NCBI GenBank assembly: GCA_013368325.1
Contig: JAACJK010000220.1
Location: 1,258,815 to 1,322,814 of the forward strand
Direction: 5' to 3'
Origin: Ephemerocybe angulata
Taxonomy: Eukaryota > Basidiomycota > Agaricomycetes > Agaricales > Psathyrellaceae
DNA length: 64,000 nucleotides
The translations under genes were made by a program, and so were the position numbers. Below are positions 11,309-23,200 of this stretch, one piece after another (positions within the stretch are counted from its first letter, which is position 1; the number at the start of each line of letters is the position of its first letter). Below the pieces are notes generated by a model. The model ran no database searches, had not been told where the DNA came from, and worked only from the letters and a program-made list of their open reading frames with translations.

Positions 11309-14300
11309 ATGGCGGACGTGCAAGTAGCGCTGCCCATTCCGATCCCCACACCGAGCCCACCCAGCCTGGAGCCCGATATTGACGCCAGGAATGATGTGAT
11401 ATTCGTCGAGCCTACCGTCCAGGAAGCCTCCCAGTCGCCGATTACCGTCGTTCCTCCACCAGTCGAGCCCGACAATGCAGTGAGAACGGTCGCCGAGCGG
11501 CCTTCAGCAACACCCTCCGACGAGTCAGCAGTGCCCGAGCAGGGTACGGACGATGCACCTCCAGCACCCGAGGACCTACCCCGCGATCAAGAGCCCGTCG
11601 TCGTCATTGAGGAGGATGCGACAGGGGCACAATTAGCCGAGGCGACGACGGCGTCCGATGACAACACTGCAACAACGACAACTGAAGCTCCCCCAGGTCG
11701 GTGCGAGCCTTTGCGAGACCCGTGTAAAGACTGACTCAGACTCCACCGCAGACGCTGTAACCACTGAAACCACTGAAACATTAGGGGAATGGGGTCATGA
11801 TGGAGTTTGGACTCCACTTTGGGCTCCTGACAGTACGCGCAATGTCTAGCTTCCGTGTATCTGCAGTACTAACACATACTAGCAACTGGCGCAACAGACT
11901 GGGACCCGCCCGCGCGCGTGGAACATGTAGACATGGACCTGCCGTTCTCTGCAGAGGAAGACATCGACGTTGGTTCACCATTCACCGGCTTGTACGTGAT
12001 GTACGAACCCGCCCCCCTCATGCTGTTCCCTTTCGACGGCATGGAAGACAGCGAGCTGCAAAACGTGATTAAGGGCAACTTCGCTTCGTTCTTCCAGCAA
12101 AGATGCGGGCACGAGTTCTATCGTATGTCTTTCCTCCAAACTCGCACTTCCGCCAGTGGCGTTCGTTCGTTCTAACAATTTGAATGACCTTCCCTACAGG
12201 CAACTATGTCCGGGGCAACACAATCCGCAAACTCCGCACAGCGCCCGACACCATCCGCAAATTGGCCTGCAACCTCAACGGGATCTTCGAGCTGCCCACG
12301 GAGCTGCTCTATGACGTCCTCGAGCTCGCGCACCCCATCGACCTGCTCCACCTCTCGCGATCCAACAAGGCGTTCCGCAAACTCATCCTCAGCAAGCGCT
12401 CCGAGCATGTGTGGAAGAGCGCGTACGACAACTATTCCGAGCTGCACCCGCCCCCAGACCAGGTCTCGCCCCCGAAGTGGACTGCGATGATGTTTGACGA
12501 TGCGCGATGCGATGTGAGTCGACCGTTGGACTTGAGTGGCGGTTCCGAGCTGACTGGCTGACTGATTGGCGCTGGTAGTTCTGTGGCAACCCCGGCGCGC
12601 TCTTGGACTTTGCGATGGAGGAGCACTACTGCGACAGCTGCATCCCGAAGTATCTTGTGGAGCAGCACGATATGCACTCGTACATCACGGAGAACTATCC
12701 ACCGCGGATTCTGGACTACCTCTACCAACTCCTCCCCGCAACTTACAGGCAAGGTATGCACGAACCCTGTGCTCACCCATGTATGCGTACTCACGGCGTG
12801 ATTAGCTGGTGGGAAGTACCAGACGTACTACGAATCCGAGAATAATGCGAAGTATAGGAAGAAGGAGGTCATGGCTATGATTGAGACGCTCCAGACGTGG
12901 TACATGACGATAGACGAGGGCATGATTCCCGATGCTGGGGAGAAGTTCAAGCTGTGGCGGAAGGCCCTGGCGAAGAAGATTATGGGTATCAATGAAGTAT
13001 GTGTTCACCTCCGTTCCTTTGGCTTACGGTGCTCATGGAACTGCGACACAGTATGCGCAATATTTCAACAACTGGGCAACGACGTTCTATTATAACCTTT
13101 GCACGGAGATCTCACAGGCGCAGAGGGAGCTTGCGGACGCGTGAGTGGTCCTGTTGCGAAAAAAGCTGGCGCGTTTATTGACCCTTGGTTTATAGATGCA
13201 TGAAGAAATTTATCAAGTTTGGTTTCGACGAGCGCGACACAGATGCTGCATCCTCCGACGTATACTACTACTTCCGCAGCGTCGAGATCTCGCGAATGAC
13301 TCCCAAACGTGCGCTGCCTTCTCTAATGCGCATCACTATGCCTACTGACACTTTCCCCCATAGTTCTGGAGAAGCACAAAGCGGAGCTCATCACCAAAAT
13401 CGAAGGCCACAAGCGCGAGCGGATGAAGCGCGAGAGGCGGACTGTCGTCGACCAATTCTACTTGGACTACAAGCGCACACTGAAGCCGGAGGAGTGGGCC
13501 TTCCTCCCACCATCAGACGTCGTTGCCTACGACGACCACTTCTCCGAATTCATCAACCAGGATACTCTCGACAAGGGCGAGGACCTCAAGCTCGAGCCCG
13601 CAAAGGAGCGGCTGCCCACACTTATCTCGGACTGGCTGTTCAACCGGCAGAAGGAGCTGTACGAGAACCTGCCGGGGGTGACGATGCCGCCAGAGGAGGT
13701 CGAGTTCACTGAGGCGGAGTTGGAGGGACTGTCGCAGGAGGAGATCGAGAAAAAGACGGAGGAGGTGCGGAAGGACAAGAAGGTCGCGCTCAAGGTCGCG
13801 ATGGACGAGCGCATGAAGCGCGCGACGGCCGTCTTCAGCTGCACGTCGTGCAAGGCGGGCCGACACTCTGGCTTGGCGGTGATCGGGTGGGACTCGGCGT
13901 GCGTGCATATGTGCGGGAGCTACTCGCATTACTTCCATATGGGGTGGGAGTTCTGCAGTGTTGGGTATGCGGCGGCTGCGTCGTTGGTGAGGCAGCTGGG
14001 TCTGGATCCTGATACGGCGACGCCGGAGGAGGTGGATGCTTTGGATGCGAGGTTTTTCTGTGGGAACTGCCCTGTGAAGACGCATAAGAAGGTGCAGGGG
14101 AGGAAGGCGTATACTTGGAGGGAATGCGTGAGTTTCAATGCTTCGTGTTTGGTTGTAAGGGTATCTGACGGGGGTTTTAGGTGATGCATGCGGTCGAGAA
14201 AGAGGAGGACCATACTCATGCCATTCCTGCTTGGATGCTTATGTCGAAAGAGGCCACCTCCTTCGTTCGGGCGCACGAAATCCCCTACCCATGCCCGCAG

Positions 14301-14767
14301 AGATTGAATTGGTCATGCAATCACTGCTCTGAGCATGTTGAGGCAGGTCTGGCTCTGAAGGCAGCCAAGGCTCATGTGAAAGAGGCGTAAGGATCCTCCA
14401 TTACTCCATTCATTAGGTGCCGTTGCTTACATTTCCCTGGCGATCTAGTCACAGCATTGAGAACCCGGTAGTAGATGTCGACGTTATCTACATGAAGAAT
14501 AGGTACGAGAGAAAGCACTACGGCAGACGGCGACCCATCTTCCACTACGGTATCGAGCCGACGTGCAATCTGCATTGCAAACTGTGTCGGGAAGGCAAGG
14601 TGCAGCGGATGTGGACGATCCAGGCGCTCGTACCCCATTTGTTCCATATGTCAGTACTCTTCCCTTGTTGTCGTAGTTTCAGTATGCTGACGGGGCGCTC
14701 TAGGCACGGTATCTCGATGCCGCAGTCCAAGAGGGACTACACGAAAATAGAGATCATGGCCACGTGA
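11309..14767 (+). CDS. F-box protein with Cys-rich zinc-binding modules, 12 exons
   Basis: Exons: 11309-11696, 11752-11832, 11883-12122, 12200-12513, 12579-12753, 12806-12996, 13052-13140, 13196-13308, 13364-14127, 14181-14386, 14449-14649 and 14704-14767 (941 aa; all 11 junctions keep phase, introns 50-77 nt). Residues 1-150 are Pro/Thr/Glu-rich and probably disordered. A conserved-looking block (GMEDSELQNVIKGNFASFF, then RGNTIRKLRTAPD) leads into an F-box at about residues 267-312 (LPTELLYDVLELAHPIDLLH). Right after it, CDFCGNPGALLDFAMEEHYC with CDSC could bind one zinc. C-terminal Cys/His groups follow: SCTSCKAGRHS, CVHMCGSYSHYFH, FFCGNCPVKTH, SCNHC and CNLHCKLC. A charged coiled-coil-like segment (EEIEKKTEEVRKDKKV) lies between. 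Presumably an SCF adaptor; the substrate is unknown. The Cys modules could form one composite zinc domain, which needs structure prediction. Confidence 0.85.
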
Positions 14768-15306
14768 ATGGTCTCCTTCATCTCACCGACCCGACCCAAC
14801 CCGACAGAACTACCTGTGCTCATGACACACCTTTACCCCCTCTATAACTTGACGATACCCCTGCATAGAATAATCGACATCTTACACACTTATATCCCTG
14901 ATATACCTGCGTGCCCGCAACGAATGGTAGCTTTAGCATATGACTTCAATTCTTCTCTCCTTGGACGACATTTCTTTCTTTTTATCTCAAGTGTACTTGT
15001 AGCTTCGTGGCTTGTGCCCTTTCATGATCCCCTTCCAATACATACTGATTCGACTACCAGGGCGACGATGGAAAGGGGTTGTACCGGTCTGGGCCTGGGC
15101 GCTTAACGACTCGCTTAACTGAAACCCAGTATGCACCCTTTTCCCACGAGCTGCAAGAGCCTAGAACCGCGGAGGAACCTCGTTCTCTTCATTCCGCTTC
15201 CGAAACACCTGTTTTTCACCTTCATCTTGAACACGCGCAGTACTTACCAATGTGAGTATCCTTCCCTCCCTTCTTGACACCCTCCGCCCTTTGACTCTAG
15301 ACAGAT
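14768..15306. other. Intergenic spacer with probable 5' UTR intron of the next gene
   Basis: No coding frame. Bases 15252-15300 (gtgagt to ctctag, 49 nt) form a plausible intron in the leader of the F-box-like gene, ending 6 bases before its ATG. Confidence 0.5.
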
Positions 15307-17010
15307 ATGGACGCGGAAACCCTCCAACAAATTTCGCGCAACAATTCTCTCGTGATAGACGCCAGACGAAGAGCCCTGGCTGAGGAGAAGCGAGACAAAT
15401 ACAAATCCGAATACGAAGAATGGCGAAAGCAGCTCGACGCTGCGCAAATCCTCGTCAATGTCCTCAAGGCCAAGACGGACGCTGCGGAAATGACGATGGG
15501 GCTCTGGTCGACGATGCTTGCTCCCATCCGCTGCATTCCAATGGAGATCCTCACCGAAATCTTCGTCCTCGCGTGCGATGGCGATGTGCTCCACCTCTTC
15601 CCTCCAGAAGGCGTGGAGGCCGTGCGCCCGACTAGCCACGTCCTGACTCACGTCTGCAAGTACTGGAGAGACGTCGCGCTTCGCTCGCCGAAGGTCTGGT
15701 CGCACTGGATCGTCTTGCATCCCGCCTCGTTCGACGAGGGAGCCCTCCAGTGGGACGATCTGGAGAGGTTCTATGGGCGAAACCTCGCTCGCCTCGAGAT
15801 TAAAGTTCCGAATAATTGGTCGAAGTCCACTCAGGCGCTATTTAACGCCGCTCTCAAGAACCACAGCCGGCTCGTCGCCCTCAAGCTTTCCGCGCCGTGC
15901 AACGTGAACCTCGGCGAAGCAGCCAAGCATCTCGACATGCCGCTCCTCGAAGAACTTTCGGTAGATTTTGGAGAGAAGATCCAGGAAGGCGAGCAGGAGG
16001 AGCAATATCACATTGCCTTCCAATCGGCCCCGAAGTTGAAGAAACTCTTCATCCGCCACCAAATTCCATGGCCTCGCGACCTGTTGGTCCCATGGAGCCA
16101 AATCACACATCTTTTCCTCGGACGAAGGGGCCGTCGCTCGACGGATACGTGCCACGGCCTCCTCTTACTTCTCAAGCAACTATCCAACCTCACCCATCTC
16201 TACCTGTCCAACGTCCGCGTCGAGGAAGGGAGAATCGAATCAAGCACGGAGCAGCTACGGAGCGAAGCAGTCGTTCTACCGCGCCTGCGCGTGCTGGAGA
16301 TACACGACGGAGCGCTCGAGTTCCTTAAAAAGAGGTGGTACGCCTCGAGGGACCTGAACGGACTCGACTTCCTCGCCCGCCTCACCACGCCTTCGCTCGA
16401 GTCCTTCGACTTGCTTTTCGGCGACACACGCAAAGCGCTCAGCAACACCTACGAAGCATTCAGCCATACGACCGCGTTTCTGAAAAGGGCACCCCCGACC
16501 TTGCGTCGCGTGCGGTTGGCCGCGTGCCTTCTCGACTGGCTGGAGTTGGTAAAAGAGGATAGGCGGGAGAGTCCCCTTGGCTTGCTCTTTGGTTATCGGG
16601 GGTCTGCTAGGCCGAAACCTCGGAAGCCTCGTGTCATGGAGCTGTCCGGGAGCTCTGCTTACTTCCACGAGCTTGCGCGGTCCGCAGAGAAGGAAGCTGA
16701 TTTTGATAAGGATGGGAAATACCACTCGCCGTCTTTCAAGCCTTTGGAAGCGGATGTATTTGCCAGAGATCAGTTCATTGATTGCTACCTGGCGAAGAGA
16801 GACGGTTCTGACCGGGACCAGTCTGCCGTCGATGACGAGGAACCGGAAGAAGACGCTGCTAACGGTGGCACGTCGGATATGTGGTATAATTTCGAAGACG
16901 GGGCTGGGCCCTTTAATCCCACTCTTAGGTTCAAACGGGCTACATGCAGGCTGTTGGGCGAGGAGTACGGCGCTGTAGATGGAGAACGCACGGCCTTCTT
17001 TGCTTTTTAG
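15307..17010 (+). CDS. F-box-like protein, signature family member A (567 aa)
   Basis: One exon. Residues 15-62 form a charged helical, coiled-coil-like stretch (RRRALAEEKRDKYKSEYEEW). An F-box-like domain follows at about 71-120 (IRCIPMEILTEIFVLACDGD) with the HVCKYWRDVALRSPKVWSHW tail typical of basidiomycete F-box-like proteins. The rest is a leucine-patterned region, probably divergent LRRs, with the motifs VPWSQITHLFLG and LRVLEIHDGALEF. The C-terminus has QFIDCYLAK and ends LLGEEYGAVDGERTAFFAF. These motifs recur in the genes at 33.4, 35.2 and 42.5 kb, which shows common descent. Known role of F-box proteins: Skp1 binding and substrate choice for SCF ligases; the substrate here is unknown. 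Confidence 0.85.
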   Translation: MDAETLQQISRNNSLVIDARRRALAEEKRDKYKSEYEEWRKQLDAAQILVNVLKAKTDAAEMTMGLWSTMLAPIRCIPMEILTEIFVLACDGDVLHLFPPEGVEAVRPTSHVLTHVCKYWRDVALRSPKVWSHWIVLHPASFDEGALQWDDLERFYGRNLARLEIKVPNNWSKSTQALFNAALKNHSRLVALKLSAPCNVNLGEAAKHLDMPLLEELSVDFGEKIQEGEQEEQYHIAFQSAPKLKKLFIRHQIPWPRDLLVPWSQITHLFLGRRGRRSTDTCHGLLLLLKQLSNLTHLYLSNVRVEEGRIESSTEQLRSEAVVLPRLRVLEIHDGALEFLKKRWYASRDLNGLDFLARLTTPSLESFDLLFGDTRKALSNTYEAFSHTTAFLKRAPPTLRRVRLAACLLDWLELVKEDRRESPLGLLFGYRGSARPKPRKPRVMELSGSSAYFHELARSAEKEADFDKDGKYHSPSFKPLEADVFARDQFIDCYLAKRDGSDRDQSAVDDEEPEEDAANGGTSDMWYNFEDGAGPFNPTLRFKRATCRLLGEEYGAVDGERTAFFAF

Positions 17011-18644
17011 CGTTACGTCTCTCACTGTTTGTCAATTATCGCCGTTAATTCTAATTCCTTCGAGTTCCAAAGCCATCATGCTACACGTTTTTACAGGGTC
17101 GTATTCGTCGTCCAATCTTTCATCCAACTTCCTCGACAAGGTACACTGTAAAAAGCACTGAGGTCAATTGAGCATGGATGTTGGAAGAATCGCCGAACTG
17201 ACTAGTTTTCTCCTAGGAAAGCCAATAAACGCTGACGTTGCTGAACTTGGGATCGAATTTGGAGCTAAGAGTGCATATCTCGTTCGCGACCGTCCATATT
17301 TTCGAGTAGCGGACCTCATATAACCTCCTGCTCAACTCCTGCTGCACTTGTAGTCAGACCGTCCGTGTCTCGCTCTTTCAGTTGCTGACAGAATGGCCAA
17401 TAGTCTCGAAAGACTTCCAGCAACCGGAAAAGCAGCATGAAACCTTCAAAGCCTGACTACCTGTGGAGCAGGAGGGTAGAAGAAGGTCGTCGTGGACGTT
17501 TACAGGGATTATTGAGCTAGGCTTCCATCAGTCTGAGCACGATGAAAGTCATAGATGACTTCGCATCTCATAGGACATAACGGATAACCTGGATGGCTGG
17601 TCTAGTAACCAGACATCCAGGTTCTCCGCTATGATCTCAGAGATACGACGCGAGTCGTCCCTCATCGAGATGTTCCCGAAAGCTATGTCATGGGCGTAAG
17701 CGACATCTAGTGGGCCACTGTAACGTCCAGTACTCGAGTACCCATGAAGCTTCATGTCGGAGTGAGTGCTAGAGATTGCAGACTGACCTCAAAGAAACAC
17801 ATACTCTTGCCCAAGAACCGGGAAGCTACACGGTGGCGGAATTTTGAGATGTGCGAGCGCCGGGATAATTTGGCCAGGAACTATGTGGTAGGAGTGGGTG
17901 GGAGAGTAGTTCTGCTGAGTTGAGATATCGAAAAAGATGGCGAAACGTCCTAGATTTATAGTTCTGCGGGTGGATAGCCACCAAATACGGGAACCTCTAC
18001 TAAAGACGAGCACAATGTGCAAGTGGAGTGGAAACTGGCATGTTGTGTACATCGGTGGGCTCCCCGAGTACAACTGTTGCGTTCCCCGAGTCCCGACCCA
18101 AGGATCCAGATTTGGAGTTCCATGAACAATGGGATGAACTCGTTGTAGATAGATGGATGTCGAGAGACGGCGCTAGAGTGTTCCATTGTATTATTGTAGG
18201 GACCAAAATGGCTGCCGCTGATGGCAAGCCGCTGCAGAAATAAAAAATGGGTAAACTGAGCGCAGAGCAAGCACAGCAACATCGCAAAAGGGCAAAGGAC
18301 TCGGCGGGTAAGTGAGAAATCCGAGAAGAGAGGTCACCGATATAGAATGCTCTCAGGGGTATGGGGGCCCTCATAATTGCACCCCTAAGCACCCCTATCT
18401 AAAAGAACCAGCGGTTATCGTGGCATGGAGGGGATGCTTTGGAGATGACAACGTCCCTCATCTCTGAGATACTTAATTCCTTTCGCTAAGGCAGGTAATG
18501 AAAGGGTCCTTAAATCTGCGCTTTGAAGTTCAATGGCACAACATAGCACTCACCACACTCCAGCGCATGCGCACCGGCGCTTAAGGATGATTTCGCTCTC
18601 TATTGCCTGCTCATCTTGTATGTCGCGTAGGGATGACGAACATC
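17011..18644. other. Gene-poor spacer
   Basis: Several frames of 60-130 codons exist on the minus strand (for example 17549-17755 and 18000-18392), but none has a recognisable domain, codon bias or splice context. I see no supported gene before the tRNA. Confidence 0.55.
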
Positions 18645-18727
18645 TGCCCCTTGGCTGAGTTGGTTACAGCGTCCGACTGTTACGTAAGCTCAATCGGAAG
18701 GTCATGAGTTCGAGCCTCATAGGGGCA
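18645..18727 (+). tRNA. tRNA-Asn (GTT) with 10-nt intron
   Basis: Acceptor arms TGCCCCT (18645-18651) and AGGGGCA (18721-18727) pair fully. The anticodon stem TCCGA/TCGGA encloses CT-GTT-A, a 10-nt intron at 18683-18692, and A. The anticodon GTT is at 18679-18681. The T arm reads ATGAG-TTCGAGC-CTCAT. The mature length is 73 nt. A run of T (18733-18739) follows as Pol III terminator. The body matches eukaryotic tRNA-Asn (GTTGGTTA D loop, CTGTTA anticodon loop). Confidence 0.9.
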
Positions 18728-19298
18728 GTGCCTTTTTTTACGACTTTTTTTCTCTGTGCACTAAGTCTCCATTCCCACGGCACTACCTGCATGGTCTTCA
18801 CGTCGGTCAAGTAAGCCATTATCCAATGCCGAAGGGTATGTATATTTTATTCATCTGGCTCCTGACCCGAGCAGCTAGCGCAAAGCAGACCTTCGTACTT
18901 CAACCAGAGACCAATCTGAAGCGAGCATTTTACGGGGTTCATAGAGTGGTTTTTTATGGCTCAGGAGATCCACGTATTGAATGGTCAAATTGAGATTCAG
19001 CAGTGTTGTCCTGGACTCGGATATCACCTTGGAAATTAACCCTCGCTGTCCCCTGCTGATTTCGACAACTTCCCGCAGTTTCCCCCTTAGCCATATCTGG
19101 ACTTTGAGGACCCTGGGTAGGACTCAAATATTACCCAACACCAGATACTTTGTAGGCTGTCTATCGGGACCATTTAGGAGATTCATTAGCCTGACCTAGC
19201 CCACCTGAGGCCTCTTACCACAGGGCGAAGTTGACCCGAAGCAATGAGCACTCCAGCCGTCGCCGGGTGGTAGTGTACCCAAATTATCCGTGACTATC
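18728..19298. other. Spacer between two tRNA genes
   Basis: Contains the Pol III terminator T-run and no coding frame that I can support. Confidence 0.6.
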
Positions 19299-19399
19299 GC
19301 CCGCCTAGCTCAATCGGCTAGAGCGTCAGACTTTTACGGACATATCTCCTCGTGGGCAAGTTCATCTGAAGGCTGCGAGTTCGACCCTCGCGGTGGGCT
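19299..19399 (+). tRNA. tRNA-Lys (TTT) with 27-nt intron
   Basis: Acceptor arms GCCCGCC (19299-19305) and GGTGGGC (19392-19398) pair with one G-T; the discriminator is T. The D arm is GCTCAATCGGCTAGAGC. The anticodon stem TCAGA/TCTGA holds CT-TTT-A (anticodon 19333-19335), a 27-nt intron at 19337-19363, and A38. The T arm is GCGAG-TTCGACC-CTCGC. TTTTT at 19409-19413 is the likely terminator. Confidence 0.88.
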
Positions 19400-19798
19400 A
19401 AAGGATCTTTTTCGATCGAGGGTTCAATATTTTGTGCACCAAGTTAAGTTTCAACATTCGCACGATAGTGCCCTCCATCCTGCCCCATCGAACATCCCTC
19501 ATTAGAAGTTGGGTACGAGAAAAGGAGCATGGTTGCTTCCTTCAACCTGAGCGTCATAGCCGAATACCAGGTGACAGCAATGCCGCCAAGCGTTGCCAAC
19601 CGGGACTGCGCGTCTGGAAACTCGCAGTACAATGACAGTTCATACTGATTCACTAGTAGTGGAACGGAAGTTCCTAAATCCCTCAAGGCTTCACACAGAC
19701 CAACAGCGCCGACCAAGTCGTAAGTGTCACAGAAGCCGTCCATTTCAAAGAGTGTGAGGATATAATGAAGAAAAGAGATAGAGTAGATAATCGAACCC

Positions 19799-19830
<32 letters not shown>

Positions 19831-20276
19831 ATAAAATAAAGAGAATCCGTATACAGTCCATAAAGTTACATGTAAAGGGGTCGGAAGAATAAAAGAGAAA
19901 ATGTCGTCAGATGGAACTTGGAAAGAAGAGGGTGCTGTGAATGAGAATAGAGTAGGATAGAGAAGATGGCGATAGAAAGAGTGTGTGTGAGTGCCAGTCG
20001 TCGTAGTACAGGTTGCTAAGTACTGCTGAGAAGATGATAATAAATCAAGTCCAAGTGTAAGTGAACGAAGGGTGGACGGACGTCATGGGCGATAAATGGG
20101 TGGATAGGGTAACGTAAATCGGCCAAGATAAAAGGTATCGCAAGTGAGATGGTGTGTAAATGAATGGTTAGACCAGGGGGCACTGGACATAAAGAACAAA
20201 GGCGAGAAACTAACTCCCCAACAAAAACTCCACGACCGCCGCACCACAGTCCGCCGTCACGTCAACCAACCACCTC
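19400..20276. other. Spacer, purine-rich, downstream of the LIM gene
   Basis: A (GA)n microsatellite lies at 19799-19822 and the flanks are AG-rich to about 20150. This is probably the 3' UTR side of the minus-strand LIM gene. No gene is seen. Confidence 0.6.
19799..19822. repeat. (GA)n microsatellite
   Basis: About twelve uninterrupted GA units. Confidence 0.95.
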
Positions 20277-23200
20277 TTACCGCAAACCCCCATCCTCATT
20301 CCCACCTCCACCTCCCCCACCATTATTGGCATTAAGATCAATAAATCTCGTTATCCTCCTCGTCGCCTTCGCGCTCCTCACCCACTCCCCGTCTTCCCCA
20401 TCGTCCTCCCCAGCATTCGCATGGCGCTCACACAACATCCGCCCATCCACCTCGAAGTACTCAGTCAACCGCTCTCTACACTCGGGGTATCCAGGGTGTT
20501 CGCACGTCATACAATCAGGATGGTATCTGTCCCCAGCATGCGATACCGCACAGGGGCCCTCAATCGGCTGACCACAACGCGCCGCAGCGCACAGCGAGTC
20601 GTTGGCTTCGTGGTAATGGTACGCACAGAATGGTTTCCCACCAAACACATAAAATGTCTTGTCTGGGAATGGTTTCTGGTGGCACAAACGAAAGAAGGAT
20701 AGCGCACGTCAGTATACATGAATCAATGGAAGTATCGTAAGATGAACGTGGGGTGAAAAGTGCGCGAAATGAACAAGAATGAATGGGTGGAGACAAGACG
20801 TACATGGCAGGTATGGCAGTTGAAGCACTCCTTGTGATACTTGCCCTTCAACTGGCCGTCTGAAGAGGAAACTGCCTGCTTTTCAATAGGGAGATTACAG
20901 CGCCGACACTGATAGAGATTGTGGAGAACGAGATCGATGTCAGCATCCTTTCCATGTTCGTTATAAGGCGAGCTCGGCTACGCACCTTGGGCAGGTACAT
21001 ATTCTTCCAACAGCGCTCACACAGAACACCCCCTGTGTCGACCTGGATCCACCTCCCATCATCGATAAGCTTCCTGCATTTGATGCAGACCTTCTCCTTC
21101 TTCCTCCTCTCCTTCACACGAGACCCATCCCCAGACGCATTGGCCACGCCCTCGCTTGAGTTGGTTGTCGTCTTCGCCCTCACAGGTAGCTTCACCCCCT
21201 TCGACTCGGGCGATGAAACCATACCCTGCACAGTGTTACTCCTCTGAGCCCGTGATCCAGATGCATTAGATCCAGCAATCGACCCCCTCTCATACTCCGA
21301 TGCAGCATAATCTGTTCCTCGGGCGCTTCCACTGATGCTCGACCCCCCAGCAGTCCTCTGCCTGGCTCCCATCACACCAACCGAGCGACTCTTGACAAGT
21401 TCAGATGCAGCAGCACTGGCCTTCCTCCTCCTCTCCTCGTCCGATTTCACCTTCGCTTTCTGCTTCTCCAGCTCACCGTACGCCTGGTCCCTTTCCACGT
21501 CCTTCAACATGGTCTTCTCGAGCAGATCAAACGCACTAGCCCCGTTCGCAGGAAACACGCTCGTTGTTCGGGAATATGCACTCCGGCTTCCAAGACTACT
21601 GTTGCTGGCGCTTCGCTCTAGCCGACTGATACGACTCGGAACCCCGGGTCCTCCCAACTTCGAATAATCCCTCGGCGGGGTTTGGGAAAGGCCCAGTGCC
21701 TGGGCAATGGCCGACGAATTCGTCCTCTTTCGCCCCCCTATGTCACCCTGCGAATCAACGCTCGATGCTGATGAGTACGAAGAAGTCGATGTGTTCCGCG
21801 AGTGGCCGCCATTATAACGTTGGTCTCCACCGCTTGCCGACTTCGAAATCGGTATCGGATCGCTTCTGCCCTTCCCAACTGATGTAAAGTGCACTCGGTT
21901 GCTAGCTGACGCAGAGGATGATGAGCCAGACGTGGTAGACGGAGGACCTCGAGGGGGCGGGTTTGAAGGGAGAGGCGGTACAGGGGGCAGTTCTCGCCTT
22001 TTCTGGCTCCCGAGACTACGATCGCTGCGCATGCTGACACTACGCATACTCCGGGAATCGTCACCATTATCGGTTGATGCATCGTACGCCAATCCACCGT
22101 ACTCCGATTCTGAGTCATAGCCATATCGGAGGGACGAGGCGGTAGACTTGGAACGTGAATGGGCAGGGGATTCGGGGGAGGGGGGATTCGGTCGAGGGGC
22201 TGGGGGTGTGGGTGTAGGTGTAGATCTCTCGATATGGTTGATATCCTGCTGTAAGGTACTGGGCGGTTGGGGAGTGGTGGGCGTCGTGTCGACTGGCGAT
22301 CCTGCACCTGCCATGTTCTTTAGCTTTTCAAAGAACGGAAGGCGGATGCCAAAGGGTGAAGAGGGCGTGTTTGCATTCTGAACGGGCGTCTTTTCCCTGT
22401 CAATGGGCGTTCTTGTGTTTGCAAGGGATGGATTGAACACAGAAGTATCGATTTTGGGAGGGGAGGGAGGCATCTTCTCGGAAGATGGGTCGAGGGGGAA
22501 TTGGGCTTGTGCAAGTGGTGACGTGGGGCCAGGGGAATGCGAGGAGTAACCAGAACCCGCAGATAATGGCGGTGTGTCAGTGGCTATATAGGTGAAAAGA
22601 TGATGTTGATGAGTGGATGCACATCAAGTACATCAAACAATATAGCACTCACATCTCGAAGCCGCATCTATGTCAAGGAATCTAGGCATATCCGGTCGAC
22701 GATTTTGTGGCTGAGCCTGCGGTCCCATCGGTCTCATTGGTGTAGTCGCAAACATGGCTGCACGGGCAACAGCTGCAAAACCTTTTCTCCCAACCCCGGC
22801 CATCCCGGCCTCGCCTCCTGACCTCGTGTCTATCCCTTCCTCTATCACCGGTTGCCCACCATATGACATACTCGGCGGAGACATTATCTGTCCTGGTCCT
22901 CTTGAAGGGAGTGAAGGTGCATACGAGCGTTGAGGCCCATGTCCTGCAAACGGGGGTCGCGGGGGAGGTCCCCCAGGTCCAGGAGCCATACCCTGTGGAG
23001 GTCCACCTGGGAAAGGGATGGCATTTCTTCCGGGAGTTCCATTAAGCGGTGGCCCGTTTGGTGGTCCCGAAGGTGGTGGTCCAGGCGTGCCTCCTAGACG
23101 TGGAGGAGGCGGCCCCATCGGAGGAGTTTGCTGGGGCGGCCCCCTCAGCTGCGGTTGACCCATCATTGGAGGAGCACCGGGTCTGCCATTCGTAGATGGA

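Noticed and set aside
18000..18392. 130-codon minus-strand frame upstream of the tRNAs
   Set aside because: No motif, Cys/Leu/Ser-rich by chance, no homologous features.
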